Assembly (NCBI GenBank): GCA_009778115.1
Contig: WRKL01000002.1
Coordinates: 1 to 64,000, forward strand
Source of the DNA: Oscillospiraceae bacterium
Lineage (GTDB): Bacteria; Bacillota; Clostridia; Oscillospirales; Ruminococcaceae
Length of the DNA stretch: 64,000 bases
Direction of reading: 5' to 3'
This document shows, piece by piece, positions 47,779 to 56,466 of this stretch. A program made the translations under genes and the position numbers. The stretch's first letter is position 1, and every line of letters begins with the position of its first letter. The notes beneath the pieces are model-generated. The model worked only from the letters and a program-made list of their open reading frames with translations, was not told the DNA's origin and did no database searches.

Positions 47779-47924
47779 AAATATTTCCCTCTTTCTATCG
47801 GCAGTCTTTGAAATTTTATTTATCATCAAGCGTGTTTTTTAGACTGCCTATTTTAAATTCACGTTTTTGACATTGAAAGCTTTATGACAGGAAGCGTTTC
47901 TTTTACAAGCGGATATTCACCAAA

Positions 47925-48290
47925 TTATTTAATAAACGCCAGCTTATCGTTAGTTTTTACCGAATCACCTTCTTTGACCAGAATAGCGGAAACTGTTCCG
48001 TCGAAGGGCGAAAATATTTCGTTTTCCAGCTTCATCGCTTCCAGCACCAGCAATAACTGCCCTTTCTTAACCGTGTCGCCGGTTTTAACCCCGATTTTCA
48101 AAATTGTCCCGGGTACGGGCGCATTCACGGGATTACCTTCAGCAACACCCAAAGCTTCGGTAGGGGCAGCAACGGTTTTTGAAACTTTCGGAACTGCCGA
48201 TGCCGGCGCGGCCGGTACCGTTCCAGCGGAAACTTCCTCCACAACGACATCATAACTTACGCCGTCTACCGTAATTTTATATGTTTTCAT
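47925..48290 (-). CDS. Biotin carboxyl carrier protein
   Basis: A carrier of 121 residues (123 if translation begins at the ATG at 48296). The N-terminus is a short beta segment and the middle an Ala/Pro-rich linker. The C-terminus is a biotinyl domain with the target lysine in E-A-M-K-L-E-N, followed by P-F-D-G-T-V. It is close in size to the 1.3S subunit of propionibacterial transcarboxylase. It lies between the two carboxyltransferase genes. Confidence 0.93.
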   Translation of the reverse strand: MKTYKITVDGVSYDVVVEEVSAGTVPAAPASAVPKVSKTVAAPTEALGVAEGNPVNAPVPGTILKIGVKTGDTVKKGQLLLVLEAMKLENEIFSPFDGTVSAILVKEGDSVKTNDKLAFIK

Positions 48291-48363
48291 ATACATCTAT
48301 CTCCTTATATTTTTTATTTTCCGGATAATAACCCTTTAACGCCAAAATATAGTTTGCAAAAAT

Positions 48364-49674
48364 TTACAAAGTCAGGTTCGAACGTTTTTTGGGAGTTTTG
48401 AGAATTCTTTTCCCATCGAGTATATCGAATGCGGCGGCAATTACAGCCGGAACTTCAGCGGCCGTTATAACGCCGTCAACATAACCCTTTTCCGCCGCTA
48501 CACCCGCGCTTGCATATTCATTCTTATATTTATCAGCGAACTTTGCCCTGTCGGCTTGTATATCCCCGGATGCGGCAAGTTCATCTGAATACAAAATATC
48601 CACCGCCGCTTCAACCGGGAGTGTCGTCAGCAAGGCTCCGTTTAACGCATAGGTGAGATCCGCTCCGCTGAACGCCGCCAAAGACGCACCCACGCCGTCG
48701 CCGCAAATAAGACGAACCTTAGGCATTGTGGACTCAGCATAAATGCCTGCCAGTTTCGCCGCATCCCGAATGCTTCCTGCGGCTTCGTTCTTAGCGGAAA
48801 GTTCAAACCCTTCATTATCTATCAAGGTAAGCAAAGGTATGGAAAACGCATCACAGAAAGCAATGAACCTGGCGGCTTTGTTTGCATCGTTCGAGCCTAT
48901 TCTGCCCCCTGCTTTATCCGTGCCGATCATACCGGCCGCTCTTCCCCCGATAAAAGCAAAGGCTGTGAAGCAAGCCGATCCATATTCTTTTTGCAATTCA
49001 TAAAATGTGCCGTTATCCGCAAGCTCTTCCGCCAGCTTGCGGGGTTCGTTCAACGAGCAAACACTTTCACCGGCAAACTCAACCAGCGGAGCACTGTCCA
49101 GATTGTTCGCCGGAAGAAACGCGATCAACTCTTTGATTTTCGCAAAAGCGCTTTCTTCATCCTTGCATACCAGGTGTGCCGCTCCGGAAGTAAGACAGGC
49201 TTCGGCTTTTCCCGCATCCTCGGCTTTATCTCTTGACAAAAACGGCGGTGACAGGAATAATTGAGCATCTTTTGTCATAAATACAAAATCTGAGACCAGC
49301 GCGGTAAGCGCAAGCGAACCCATACAGTTCCCGGTAATAAGCGAAATCTGCGGAACAACGCCCGAAAGGTCGGTTGCCGCTTTGATAATATCCTCAAAAT
49401 TTTTGATAACGCCGATGCCTTCTTTCAAATCCGCTCCTTTGGAATTGAAAATTGAAAACAGGGGGGCACCGTTCTTTTCTGCCAACGCATAAATTTTCAA
49501 GAGCCGCGCACTCTCGGCTGAACTGAAAGCTGTTTCCCCCGTTTGACAGAAAACATACACGGGGCAACCGCCTACCGCGCCAAATCCGGTTATCGCTGTT
49601 TTCTGACCCGGGTTAATTTCGGTAAAACTGCCATCGTCAAAAAAATTTTCCAATAACTGCCGTGATTGAGACAT
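48364..49674 (-). CDS. Acyl-CoA carboxyltransferase (12S/MmdA-like), divergent
   Basis: A 436-residue crotonase-fold carboxyltransferase with two related halves, resembling methylmalonyl-CoA decarboxylase alpha/transcarboxylase 12S. It is shorter than the usual 510-520 residues. Landmarks are A-x-x-G-F-G-A-V-G-G, then F-C-D-A-F-S-I-P-L-L-T-L and A-A-E-K-G-Y-V-D-G-V-I. The region normally reading P-G-F-x-P-G-x-x-Q-E is G-F-E-L-S-A-K-N-E here, so the substrate may differ. It starts at 49674 with an AAGGAG site and is the first gene of the set. Confidence 0.85.
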   Translation of the reverse strand: MSQSRQLLENFFDDGSFTEINPGQKTAITGFGAVGGCPVYVFCQTGETAFSSAESARLLKIYALAEKNGAPLFSIFNSKGADLKEGIGVIKNFEDIIKAATDLSGVVPQISLITGNCMGSLALTALVSDFVFMTKDAQLFLSPPFLSRDKAEDAGKAEACLTSGAAHLVCKDEESAFAKIKELIAFLPANNLDSAPLVEFAGESVCSLNEPRKLAEELADNGTFYELQKEYGSACFTAFAFIGGRAAGMIGTDKAGGRIGSNDANKAARFIAFCDAFSIPLLTLIDNEGFELSAKNEAAGSIRDAAKLAGIYAESTMPKVRLICGDGVGASLAAFSGADLTYALNGALLTTLPVEAAVDILYSDELAASGDIQADRAKFADKYKNEYASAGVAAEKGYVDGVITAAEVPAVIAAAFDILDGKRILKTPKKRSNLTL

Positions 49675-49830
49675 AATCACTGCTCCTTCCACATGAAACC
49701 ACAATTTTTACCAGTCGGCTTCTAAATATTACCTGATCTGTAGACCGCCTCTGATGTATATATACATTATACACCAGAGCTATAGGATAAATCAAGCCTT
49801 TTTTGCTTACTTTTATTTTTATTTAGTTTA

Positions 49831-49915
49831 ATATGGATATTTGAGGATAAATTAACGCCGTGCGACGGGAAATCTCCCGTTCATTATGTTGCGGAGTTAT
49901 TTTCGAGGGGGTCTA
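49831..49915 (+). mobile_element. MITE-like element, copy D (5' truncated)
   Basis: It matches copies A and B from ATGGATATTT to the right end, TTTTCGAGGGGGTCTA. The left part is absent. The palindrome at 49865-49880 reads ACGGGAAATCTCCCGT: compared with the other copies both partners of one base pair have changed (A-T to G-C), so pairing is kept. Confidence 0.7.
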
Positions 49916-50046
49916 TTTTACTCTAAATTAATAATTTATTTCTTCACGCACGAAAATCTTTGAAAACATTTTTGCGCATCAAACGAAGCACGGTTTGGTT
50001 TAATCAAAGGCTTTAGGGATAGCGTAAAAACATGAATGAAAACAAA

Positions 50047-50086
50047 AAATCAGGTGAAACTATATATAAAAGTTTTCACCTGATTT
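50047..50086 (-). terminator. spoIVA operon terminator
   Basis: AAATCAGGTGAAA pairs with TTTCACCTGATTT. On the minus strand the stem is followed by a T-run, so it ends transcription coming from spoIVA. Confidence 0.8.
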
Positions 50087-50093
50087 CTTAGAC

Positions 50094-50167
50094 GGGGGTG
50101 TTGAAAAACAAAGACCGCTAAAAATCAAGAGCAGTATTCTTTGCGGGTGGTTTTTTCAACACCCCCC
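50094..50167. repeat. Dispersed repeat family 2, copy 2 (large palindrome)
   Basis: GGGGGTGTTGAAAAA (50094-50108) pairs with TTTTTCAACACCCCC (50152-50166), and an inner ACCGC/GCGGGT stem lies inside. The segment AAAATCAAG-x-GCAGTATT and its continuation to CACCCCCC match the spacer at 5823-5906. The last 23 bases also match 62259-62281. Confidence 0.6.
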
Positions 50168-50210
50168 AGACATATTTTAGGTTGAAATTATTTTTGGACC
50201 TGTATACGCG

Positions 50211-51689
50211 TTAAAGTATAATGCAAATCAAACCCTGACATCCTTCGTTAATTATCCGCTCAACCGTTTCCTGCATTTTAAGACGCGCCTCATGGGGCAT
50301 ACGATAGAGTTTGTTATGCAGCCCCTCGTTGACAAGCTCATGCAATGATTTACCAAAAATGTTGGATTCCCATATTTTCTGCGGGCTGTCCTCGAACTCT
50401 TTGAGCAGATAAAACGCCAGCTCCTCTGATTGTTTTTCGGATCCGACTATCGGATTTACTTCGGTCGTTATATCTGCTCTTAGCATATGTATAGACGGTG
50501 CGGAAGCTTTCAGCCGAACTCCATACTTCCCCCCGTGTTTTACAATTTCAGGCTCTTCGAGTGCCAGTTCTTCCATAGTCGGCATAACTATCCCGTATCC
50601 CGTTGCATTTACTTCCTCCAGCGCACCCTTGATTTTTTCGTACTCTCTCTTCATTTGCGCAAGTTCGACCATACAGGGCATGAGGTCGGATTCTCCGCCG
50701 ATCTGCAAACCCGTTGTTTCCCCTAATACCTTATAAAACAGATCTGACTTCAGGTTTACGGTAATCCTTGCTATCCCTTGACCTAAATCAATATTATCTA
50801 TATAGCTCTTTATTACATACTGACATTCCCCGATGACTTTTGCGGCTGCTTTAACTTCCCAAAGCCGGTTAATACCCTTTACCGCAGATTTTATACAGCC
50901 GTATACGTCAGATTTAAGCCAGTGTTCTTTGTCAAGATGCGCTATCCATCTCGGCATATCGAAGCTTATTTCTTTGACCGGAAATTCAAAAAGTATAACC
51001 GAGAGAATTTCTTTTATATCATCCTCGCCCATATCCAGACAGTTGACCGGCAACACGGGGACATCGTACTTTTCGCTCATTTCTAACGCCAGTTTTGATG
51101 CGCTTTCGGATTCCGGGCTAAGACAATTGATCAAAACTATAAAAGGTTTTTTTATTTCTTTGAGTTCTCCTATGACATTTTCTTCGGCTGCTGCGTATTC
51201 CTCACGCGGAATATCACTGATGCTTCCGTCTGAGGTCACAACCAATCCGATAGTAGAGTGATCCGAAATAACTTTTTGGGTTCCCACCTCAGCTGCCATG
51301 TTGAAAGGGACTTCATTGTCGAACCATGGTGTCATAACCATACGCGGATTCTCGTTTTCAATGTATCCCAACGAACTGGGCACGATATAACCCACACAGT
51401 CAATCAGACGGACATTAAGGCTCGCATTGTCTTCCAGCGTTATCCGGACGGCTTCTTCCGGAATAAATTTGGGTTCGGTAGTCATTATCGTGCGTCCTGC
51501 CGCTGATTGCGGAAGTTCATCCGTCGCACGCTCTTTACGCGCTTCCCCGTCGATATTAGGTATTACCAGCGTTTCCATAAATTTTTTGATGAAAGTCGAC
51601 TTCCCGGTTCGTACCGGTCCTACCACCCCGATATAAATATCGCCGCCTGTGCGATGCTCAATATCTTTGTATATGTTACGGCTTTGCAT
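50211..51689 (-). CDS. spoIVA: Stage IV sporulation protein A
   Basis: A 492-residue ATPase with the N-terminal Walker A G-P-V-R-T-G-K-S-T-F and the typical SpoIVA start Y-K-D-I-E-H-R-T-G-G-D-I-Y-I-G-V-V-G. In Bacillus it polymerises on the forespore outer membrane and forms the basement layer of the coat. Its presence is strong evidence for spore formation. It follows the SPOCS-LysM gene by 17 bases, with a GGAGG site. Confidence 0.97.
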   Translation of the reverse strand: MQSRNIYKDIEHRTGGDIYIGVVGPVRTGKSTFIKKFMETLVIPNIDGEARKERATDELPQSAAGRTIMTTEPKFIPEEAVRITLEDNASLNVRLIDCVGYIVPSSLGYIENENPRMVMTPWFDNEVPFNMAAEVGTQKVISDHSTIGLVVTSDGSISDIPREEYAAAEENVIGELKEIKKPFIVLINCLSPESESASKLALEMSEKYDVPVLPVNCLDMGEDDIKEILSVILFEFPVKEISFDMPRWIAHLDKEHWLKSDVYGCIKSAVKGINRLWEVKAAAKVIGECQYVIKSYIDNIDLGQGIARITVNLKSDLFYKVLGETTGLQIGGESDLMPCMVELAQMKREYEKIKGALEEVNATGYGIVMPTMEELALEEPEIVKHGGKYGVRLKASAPSIHMLRADITTEVNPIVGSEKQSEELAFYLLKEFEDSPQKIWESNIFGKSLHELVNEGLHNKLYRMPHEARLKMQETVERIINEGCQGLICIIL

Positions 51690-51706
51690 ATATTTTCCTC
51701 CTATCG

Positions 51707-53305
51707 CTATACTCCGGGTATTAAAAGCATTTCCCGTTCGTTTAATATGCCCGATTCCTGACCGGATGCGTTTTCTTCAAGCCCAGCGAGGGCATTTTCT
51801 TCAATAATCGCAAAAACAGCAGCATTGTATCTTTTTGCTATATCCCACACGCTTTCGCCCGCATCGGCAAAATAAACCGTCAATGCCGCCGAAGAATCCT
51901 TAAGCTTCGGCTTTTGTTCGTCTATTTCCGCTTCAATGACCGCATCCATTTTGCCTGCACCGAAAATTTCGCCGTATATCTTCATCTGAACGCGAAGCTC
52001 AACCTTATCCGTTCCCGCAAGCGTATGGCTCATCGAAACAATAGCCGCCCTGCAACCTGCAGTAACACTATCATTTTCCGCAATATCGTCGATCCGCCCG
52101 TCCGGCAGCTTCAATTCTAAGGGTAAAACACGATCAATGCAACAGGGAATATGATCGTTATCACAACCCAGCGCGCTCACATCAAGTTCGCATTTTACAA
52201 TGAGTCCATCGTCTGAATGTGAAGCAGCAACGTTCTTCACACCGTATAAAACATCATATAACTCAAAAATCTGCCCGCCCAGATCCAGTGTTTCTTTAAC
52301 ATCAAAGTCCTCGCGGACTACCTTTATCATTTTTTGTGTGTGAATGTTTTTTATTTTAAGCGAACTTTCATAGTTTGTGGAATAGATATCGGCGACTGCT
52401 TCGATCTCACTGCTTTTAAAAGCCGAACAGTTAACCGCAAGCAAAACTGTGCAGGAAATAATACTCGCTGCACCGTTCACATCCTGTACAAGTTCTGCAT
52501 CCGCTGATATAACATCAAAAGATACCGAACAATCGTAGCTTTCATCAATTTCCGGTATATCCACAATCTGGCTTACCTGAATTTCCTGCTCAATTACGCA
52601 GAGCTTGTTATCCTCGTTTGCCGTACTGTATAAAATCCGAAGCATTACACTGCCCTTAACCACAACTTTGTTTGCGATGATACGGTGTTCGCTTGAAATA
52701 GCATCCGAGCTGATATTGATAATATTTTCTGCCGGCATACCTGGCGGAACGTTGAATTCCTCATGCAAAGTGAACTGCTTATCCGCACTTTTTTTGTCCA
52801 GATCGGTTGGGAATTTTTGTTTTCGTACTTGCGCCCCCATTCCTTTTACGTCGGTCAGCAGCTGTTCACATTTCATTTCCGTGACTACTGTTTTACAGGA
52901 CACGGTTCCTCTTATATCCAACCGGCGGGGATTGACTACACGGCAGTTTATGTAATCTGTCCGCAAATCGGTTCGGATATGAAACTTTTCGGGAGCTTTT
53001 TTCAATTCCGCAGTTTTCGAAAAAGGCACCTTTTGTTCGATCGCCCTTATAACGTTTGTTTTTTCAGCTTCAGAATCCGCTTCCGCTACATACAAAATTT
53101 TGATAAAAATCATACCGTCCAGCACAAACTGGTCGCCGCTGATACGTTTACTGACAATTTTAGGGATCAGACGGCACTTCAAGATCTTGAATATCCCCGG
53201 GTTGTAGTCCGGTAGTATATAGTCCAATTCTACCGGCTGTTCAAGAACTGAGTCGTAAATGACTTCGTTTATACATATGGATTCATGGCTTCGCGTTAGC
53301 TCCAT
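51707..53305 (-). CDS. SPOCS (DUF3794) and LysM protein, spore envelope
   Basis: A 532-residue protein. Residues 1-140 and further blocks (about 150-420) show SPOCS/DUF3794-type sequence, beginning with V-E-L-D-Y-I-L-P-D-Y-N-P-G-I-F-K-I-L. The C-terminal ~50 residues are a LysM domain (V-Y-F-A-D-A-G-E-S-V-W-D-I-A-K-R-Y-N). No signal peptide was found, as expected for a protein made in the mother cell. LysM would bind cortex peptidoglycan and thus anchor the coat, as SafA and SpoVID do in Bacillus; transcription with spoIVA supports a coat-assembly role. Confidence 0.88.
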   Translation of the reverse strand: MELTRSHESICINEVIYDSVLEQPVELDYILPDYNPGIFKILKCRLIPKIVSKRISGDQFVLDGMIFIKILYVAEADSEAEKTNVIRAIEQKVPFSKTAELKKAPEKFHIRTDLRTDYINCRVVNPRRLDIRGTVSCKTVVTEMKCEQLLTDVKGMGAQVRKQKFPTDLDKKSADKQFTLHEEFNVPPGMPAENIINISSDAISSEHRIIANKVVVKGSVMLRILYSTANEDNKLCVIEQEIQVSQIVDIPEIDESYDCSVSFDVISADAELVQDVNGAASIISCTVLLAVNCSAFKSSEIEAVADIYSTNYESSLKIKNIHTQKMIKVVREDFDVKETLDLGGQIFELYDVLYGVKNVAASHSDDGLIVKCELDVSALGCDNDHIPCCIDRVLPLELKLPDGRIDDIAENDSVTAGCRAAIVSMSHTLAGTDKVELRVQMKIYGEIFGAGKMDAVIEAEIDEQKPKLKDSSAALTVYFADAGESVWDIAKRYNAAVFAIIEENALAGLEENASGQESGILNEREMLLIPGV

Positions 53306-53447
53306 ACACCTGTGCTCCTTTTAGATTTTTTTGTTTCGGTATTACAACATAACTATAATTATCTATATTCAAGGAATGTCCGTCATATTACAAGCTTGTG
53401 ATAAAAAAATGAAAGTTGGATAAGATAATTATATAAAGGAGTGATGT

Positions 53448-53864
53448 TTGATAATGACGGTTAAAGATGTTATGAGTTCCAAGGTTTGCACGGTGACACG
53501 AAGCGATACAGCGGCGGATGCTGCGCGGGTGATGAATAAATACGATATTGGTTCTGTTCCGGTGGTGGAAAATGAAAACCTATGCGGGATAATTACCGAC
53601 CGCGATATAGTGATACGATGTATAGCCGGCGGACGACAGCCCGATATGTGCAAGATAAATGATATTATGAGTCCCGCTACCGCTACCGTAACGTCCGAAC
53701 AATCTCTTGCGGAAGCGGAACGTTTGATGTCCAATGCACAGGTTAGGCGGCTTCCGGTCGTGGCTTCAGGTAGGCTGGAGGGGATAGTGAGCCTTGCGGA
53801 TATTGCCCGTATACGCCCGACTGCGGAGATCGCAAAAACCCTGAGCGAGATAAGTATGCCCTAA
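53448..53864 (+). CDS. CBS-domain pair protein
   Basis: A 138-residue protein made of two CBS motifs (V-K-D-V-M-S-S and I-N-D-I-M-S-P begin them; D-R-D-I-V-I-R-C and L-A-D-I-A-R end them). Such stand-alone Bateman modules bind adenosine nucleotides. The partner is unknown. The AGGAG site suits the TTG at 53448; an ATG at 53454 is the alternative. Confidence 0.9.
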   Translation: MIMTVKDVMSSKVCTVTRSDTAADAARVMNKYDIGSVPVVENENLCGIITDRDIVIRCIAGGRQPDMCKINDIMSPATATVTSEQSLAEAERLMSNAQVRRLPVVASGRLEGIVSLADIARIRPTAEIAKTLSEISMP

Positions 53865-53908
53865 AAAGCGGAAACGGTTTGTTAATAGAAATTTATAATG
53901 ACCGAACA

Positions 53909-53947
53909 AAAAACGCCGTCCGGCTGTTATAACTGAACGACGTTTTT
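53909..53947. terminator. Bidirectional terminator
   Basis: AAAAACGCCGT pairs with ACGACGTTTTT (one G-T pair) between the convergent CBS and EF-G-like genes, with A- and T-runs in both directions. Confidence 0.8.
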
Positions 53948-53977
53948 ATGATTTTTATTTTGGTTTATTTGAAGTTT

Positions 53978-56035
53978 CTAATCTTTTTTTAACGGGCTGT
54001 TGTCGATAACCGATTGCTTTAAGTTTTCGGGCAGCGGTTCATATCGTTCAAATTTGAAAGTATAAACACCGGCTCCCTGGGTTAATTGACGTAATAAAGT
54101 TGTGAAATCGCCCATTTCGCTTTGCGGTACATCAGCTTCTATTACCGTATATCCTTCCTCTTCCTCAGACGGATTCATACCCAGCACACGCCCGCGCAGT
54201 TTGTTCAGTTCGCCCATAATATCTCCGGTGTTAGAGTCCGGAACAGCGACTTTCAAACTCCCAATAGGCTCTAAAAGGATCGGGCTGGCCTGTTCGATAC
54301 CGGTGCGATATGCTATGCTTGCCGCCAGCTTAAACGACATTTCGGAAGAGTCCACATCATGATAAGAACCGTCCACCAATATTGCCTTTAATCCAACTAC
54401 AGGATAACCTGCCAGCACGCCCTTTTGCGCGCTTTCTCTCAACCCTTTTTCTACCGCCGGGAAGTATCCCTTAGGCACCGCACCCCCGAATATCTTTTCT
54501 TCAAAGATAAGATCATCGTCATCACAGGGTTCAAACTCGATCCAAACATCCCCGAACTGCCCGTGTCCGCCCGTTTGCTTTTTATGACGGCCTTGAACTT
54601 TTATCTTTTTACGAATAGTTTCACGGTACGCTATGATAGGTACAGCGGTGTTTACATCGACTCCGAATTTATTTTTCAGCTTGGATATGCATACATCAAG
54701 ATGCTGTTCTCCCAATCCGGATAGTATTTGTTGATGTGTTTCGGCATTGTTTTCGTATGAAAGTGTGGGATCCTCTTCCAGCAAACGCTGCATACCCGAA
54801 GAAATTTTGCTCTCATCCCCCTGAGATTTTGCGAAAACGGCTTTGGAATAACAGGGAGCCGGATATTCGATGGGAGCGACTTTCACGGGATTTGCCGGCG
54901 CACATAATGTATCGTTGGTATTTACCGTAAGCTTGGTCGCAACACCTATATCTCCCGCACTGATTTCTTTGACATCTTCGTTCTTTTTTCCAAACACAAA
55001 GAGGAGTTTACCGATTTTTTCATTTTGTCCGCCGGATGCGTTGTGCAGAGTAGAATCGCTCTTTATCGCTCCTGACAACACTCTCAAAAAGGACAGTTTT
55101 CCCACAAACGGATCCGCCACGGTCTTGAAAACGAACACTGCCGCAGGCGCATTTTCATCGCATTTTATTTCTTTGCCGTCTTCGGTTTTAAAGGAAACTT
55201 CGTTTGCGCTCGGGGTCTGACCGCAAAGTGCTTTCAAAAACAGCTCCATACTGTCCGGCTCAAAAGGACATCCGCAATAAACCGGACATATTTCGCCTGA
55301 TTTTATTCCGTTTTTGATCCCGAGTTCCAGTTCCTCGCGTGTGAATTCTTCTTCTGCAAAGAATTTTTCCATCAAATTTTCATCGGTTTCTGCGACAACC
55401 TCTTTGACAGCGTTCATCATTTCTTCGTATTGCGACAAATCTCCGGGCATATCGGTTCCGGTCATTTTCCCCTTGCCGTCACTCTTGTACGCTTTCATAT
55501 CAACCAAATCTATGTAGCTTGTTATTTTGCCATTTTCATAATGAGGGACTATCAGCGGGCAAACACAGGAACCGAACGCTTCTTTCAAGTTATCCACGGT
55601 TTTATAAAAATCTACACCTTCGCTGTCGAGTTTGGTAACACAGAACATCCGGGATTTATTCAGTTTTTTTGCCATTTTAAACGCTTTTTTAGTTCCTACC
55701 AGTGCACCTGATTTTGCCGAAACCGCAATTAATACGGTATCCGCAAAACCTATTCCCTCGTTCATGCCTGCGGCGAAATCAAACAGCCCCGGTGTATCTA
55801 TGATATTGAACTTTACTCCCTGATACTCGAACGGTGCCACGGCGCAGGTCAAAGTCGCATTGCGTTTTATTTCTTCGGGTTCAAAATCACATACGGTATT
55901 TCCGTCGAGAACCTTTCCCATACGATCGGTAGCGCCGGCAGCGAACAGCATAGCCTCGACCAAAGAGGTCTTGCCTTCGCCGCCTGCCCCGGCTACCGCA
56001 ATATTTTTAATTTTTTCCGCCGGATATTGTTTCAT
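53978..56035 (-). CDS. Elongation factor G paralogue (FusA2-like GTPase)
   Basis: A 685-residue protein with EF-G domain order: G domain, domain II, III, the IV region and V. The G domain differs from true EF-G. The P-loop reads G-A-G-G-E-G-K-T. Switch I R-G-I-T-I has become R-N-A-T-L. The D-T-P-G-H motif reads D-T-P-G-L, so the catalytic histidine is missing, and N-K-x-D reads T-K-L-D. Such paralogues are widespread in Clostridia; their role, perhaps on paused or resting ribosomes, is not settled. The canonical fusA of the str operon is not in this window. The start at 56035 gives the family N-terminus (M-K-Q-Y-P-A-E-K-I-K-N). Confidence 0.9.
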   Translation of the reverse strand: MKQYPAEKIKNIAVAGAGGEGKTSLVEAMLFAAGATDRMGKVLDGNTVCDFEPEEIKRNATLTCAVAPFEYQGVKFNIIDTPGLFDFAAGMNEGIGFADTVLIAVSAKSGALVGTKKAFKMAKKLNKSRMFCVTKLDSEGVDFYKTVDNLKEAFGSCVCPLIVPHYENGKITSYIDLVDMKAYKSDGKGKMTGTDMPGDLSQYEEMMNAVKEVVAETDENLMEKFFAEEEFTREELELGIKNGIKSGEICPVYCGCPFEPDSMELFLKALCGQTPSANEVSFKTEDGKEIKCDENAPAAVFVFKTVADPFVGKLSFLRVLSGAIKSDSTLHNASGGQNEKIGKLLFVFGKKNEDVKEISAGDIGVATKLTVNTNDTLCAPANPVKVAPIEYPAPCYSKAVFAKSQGDESKISSGMQRLLEEDPTLSYENNAETHQQILSGLGEQHLDVCISKLKNKFGVDVNTAVPIIAYRETIRKKIKVQGRHKKQTGGHGQFGDVWIEFEPCDDDDLIFEEKIFGGAVPKGYFPAVEKGLRESAQKGVLAGYPVVGLKAILVDGSYHDVDSSEMSFKLAASIAYRTGIEQASPILLEPIGSLKVAVPDSNTGDIMGELNKLRGRVLGMNPSEEEEGYTVIEADVPQSEMGDFTTLLRQLTQGAGVYTFKFERYEPLPENLKQSVIDNSPLKKD

Positions 56036-56210
56036 AAATTTGACACGCATCCTTCTTTATTATTATTCTTTCCAGAAAAAAATCAAAAGATTGATTAATT
56101 TTTGAATCGTATCTTTTAGTATATCATATCATGTGTGCCGCTTCAACAATATAGTCAAATAATCTCTTGTAGAAATTTAACGGTGAATCATGTGCATAAT
56201 TCACAAAAAA

Positions 56211-56466
56211 CCGTTATTGTCGCGCTGCGAACGTATCGTTCGCTAAACGTACCGTTCGCTAAACATACCATTCGCTAAACATACCATTCGCTGAACATAC
56301 CATTCGCTGAACATACCATTATTGTCGCTCTGCGAACGTACCGTTCGCTAAACGTACCGTTCGCTAAACATACCATTCGCTGAACATACCGTTATTGTCA
56401 CTCTGCGAACATACTGTTCGCTAAACGTACCGTTCGCTGAACATACCGTTATCGTCGCGCTGCGAA
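56211..56466. repeat. Minisatellite built on the 3' end of the neighbouring gene
   Basis: A 16-bp unit (ACRTACCRTTCGCTRA) is repeated five, three and two times in three blocks. The blocks are separated by a spacer beginning TTATTGTCGC-x-CTGCGAA. Distances between spacers are 105, 73 and 57 bases, i.e. 25 plus five, three or two 16-bp units. The last spacer copy (56449-56466) is the real 3' end, with stop codon, of the 888-residue gene, so the array seems to have grown from it. Confidence 0.9.

Noticed and set aside
50094-50167. Attachment site of an integrated element
   Set aside because: No integrase or tRNA gene is near; the same sequence recurs at other intergenic places.
53306-53447. Sigma-E promoter for the SPOCS-spoIVA operon
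   Set aside because: A GAATATA that resembles the -35 of sigma-E is present on the minus strand, but no convincing -10 lies at the right distance.
56211-56466. CRISPR array
   Set aside because: Units of 16 bp are directly joined and the spacers are copies of one another, so it is a minisatellite.
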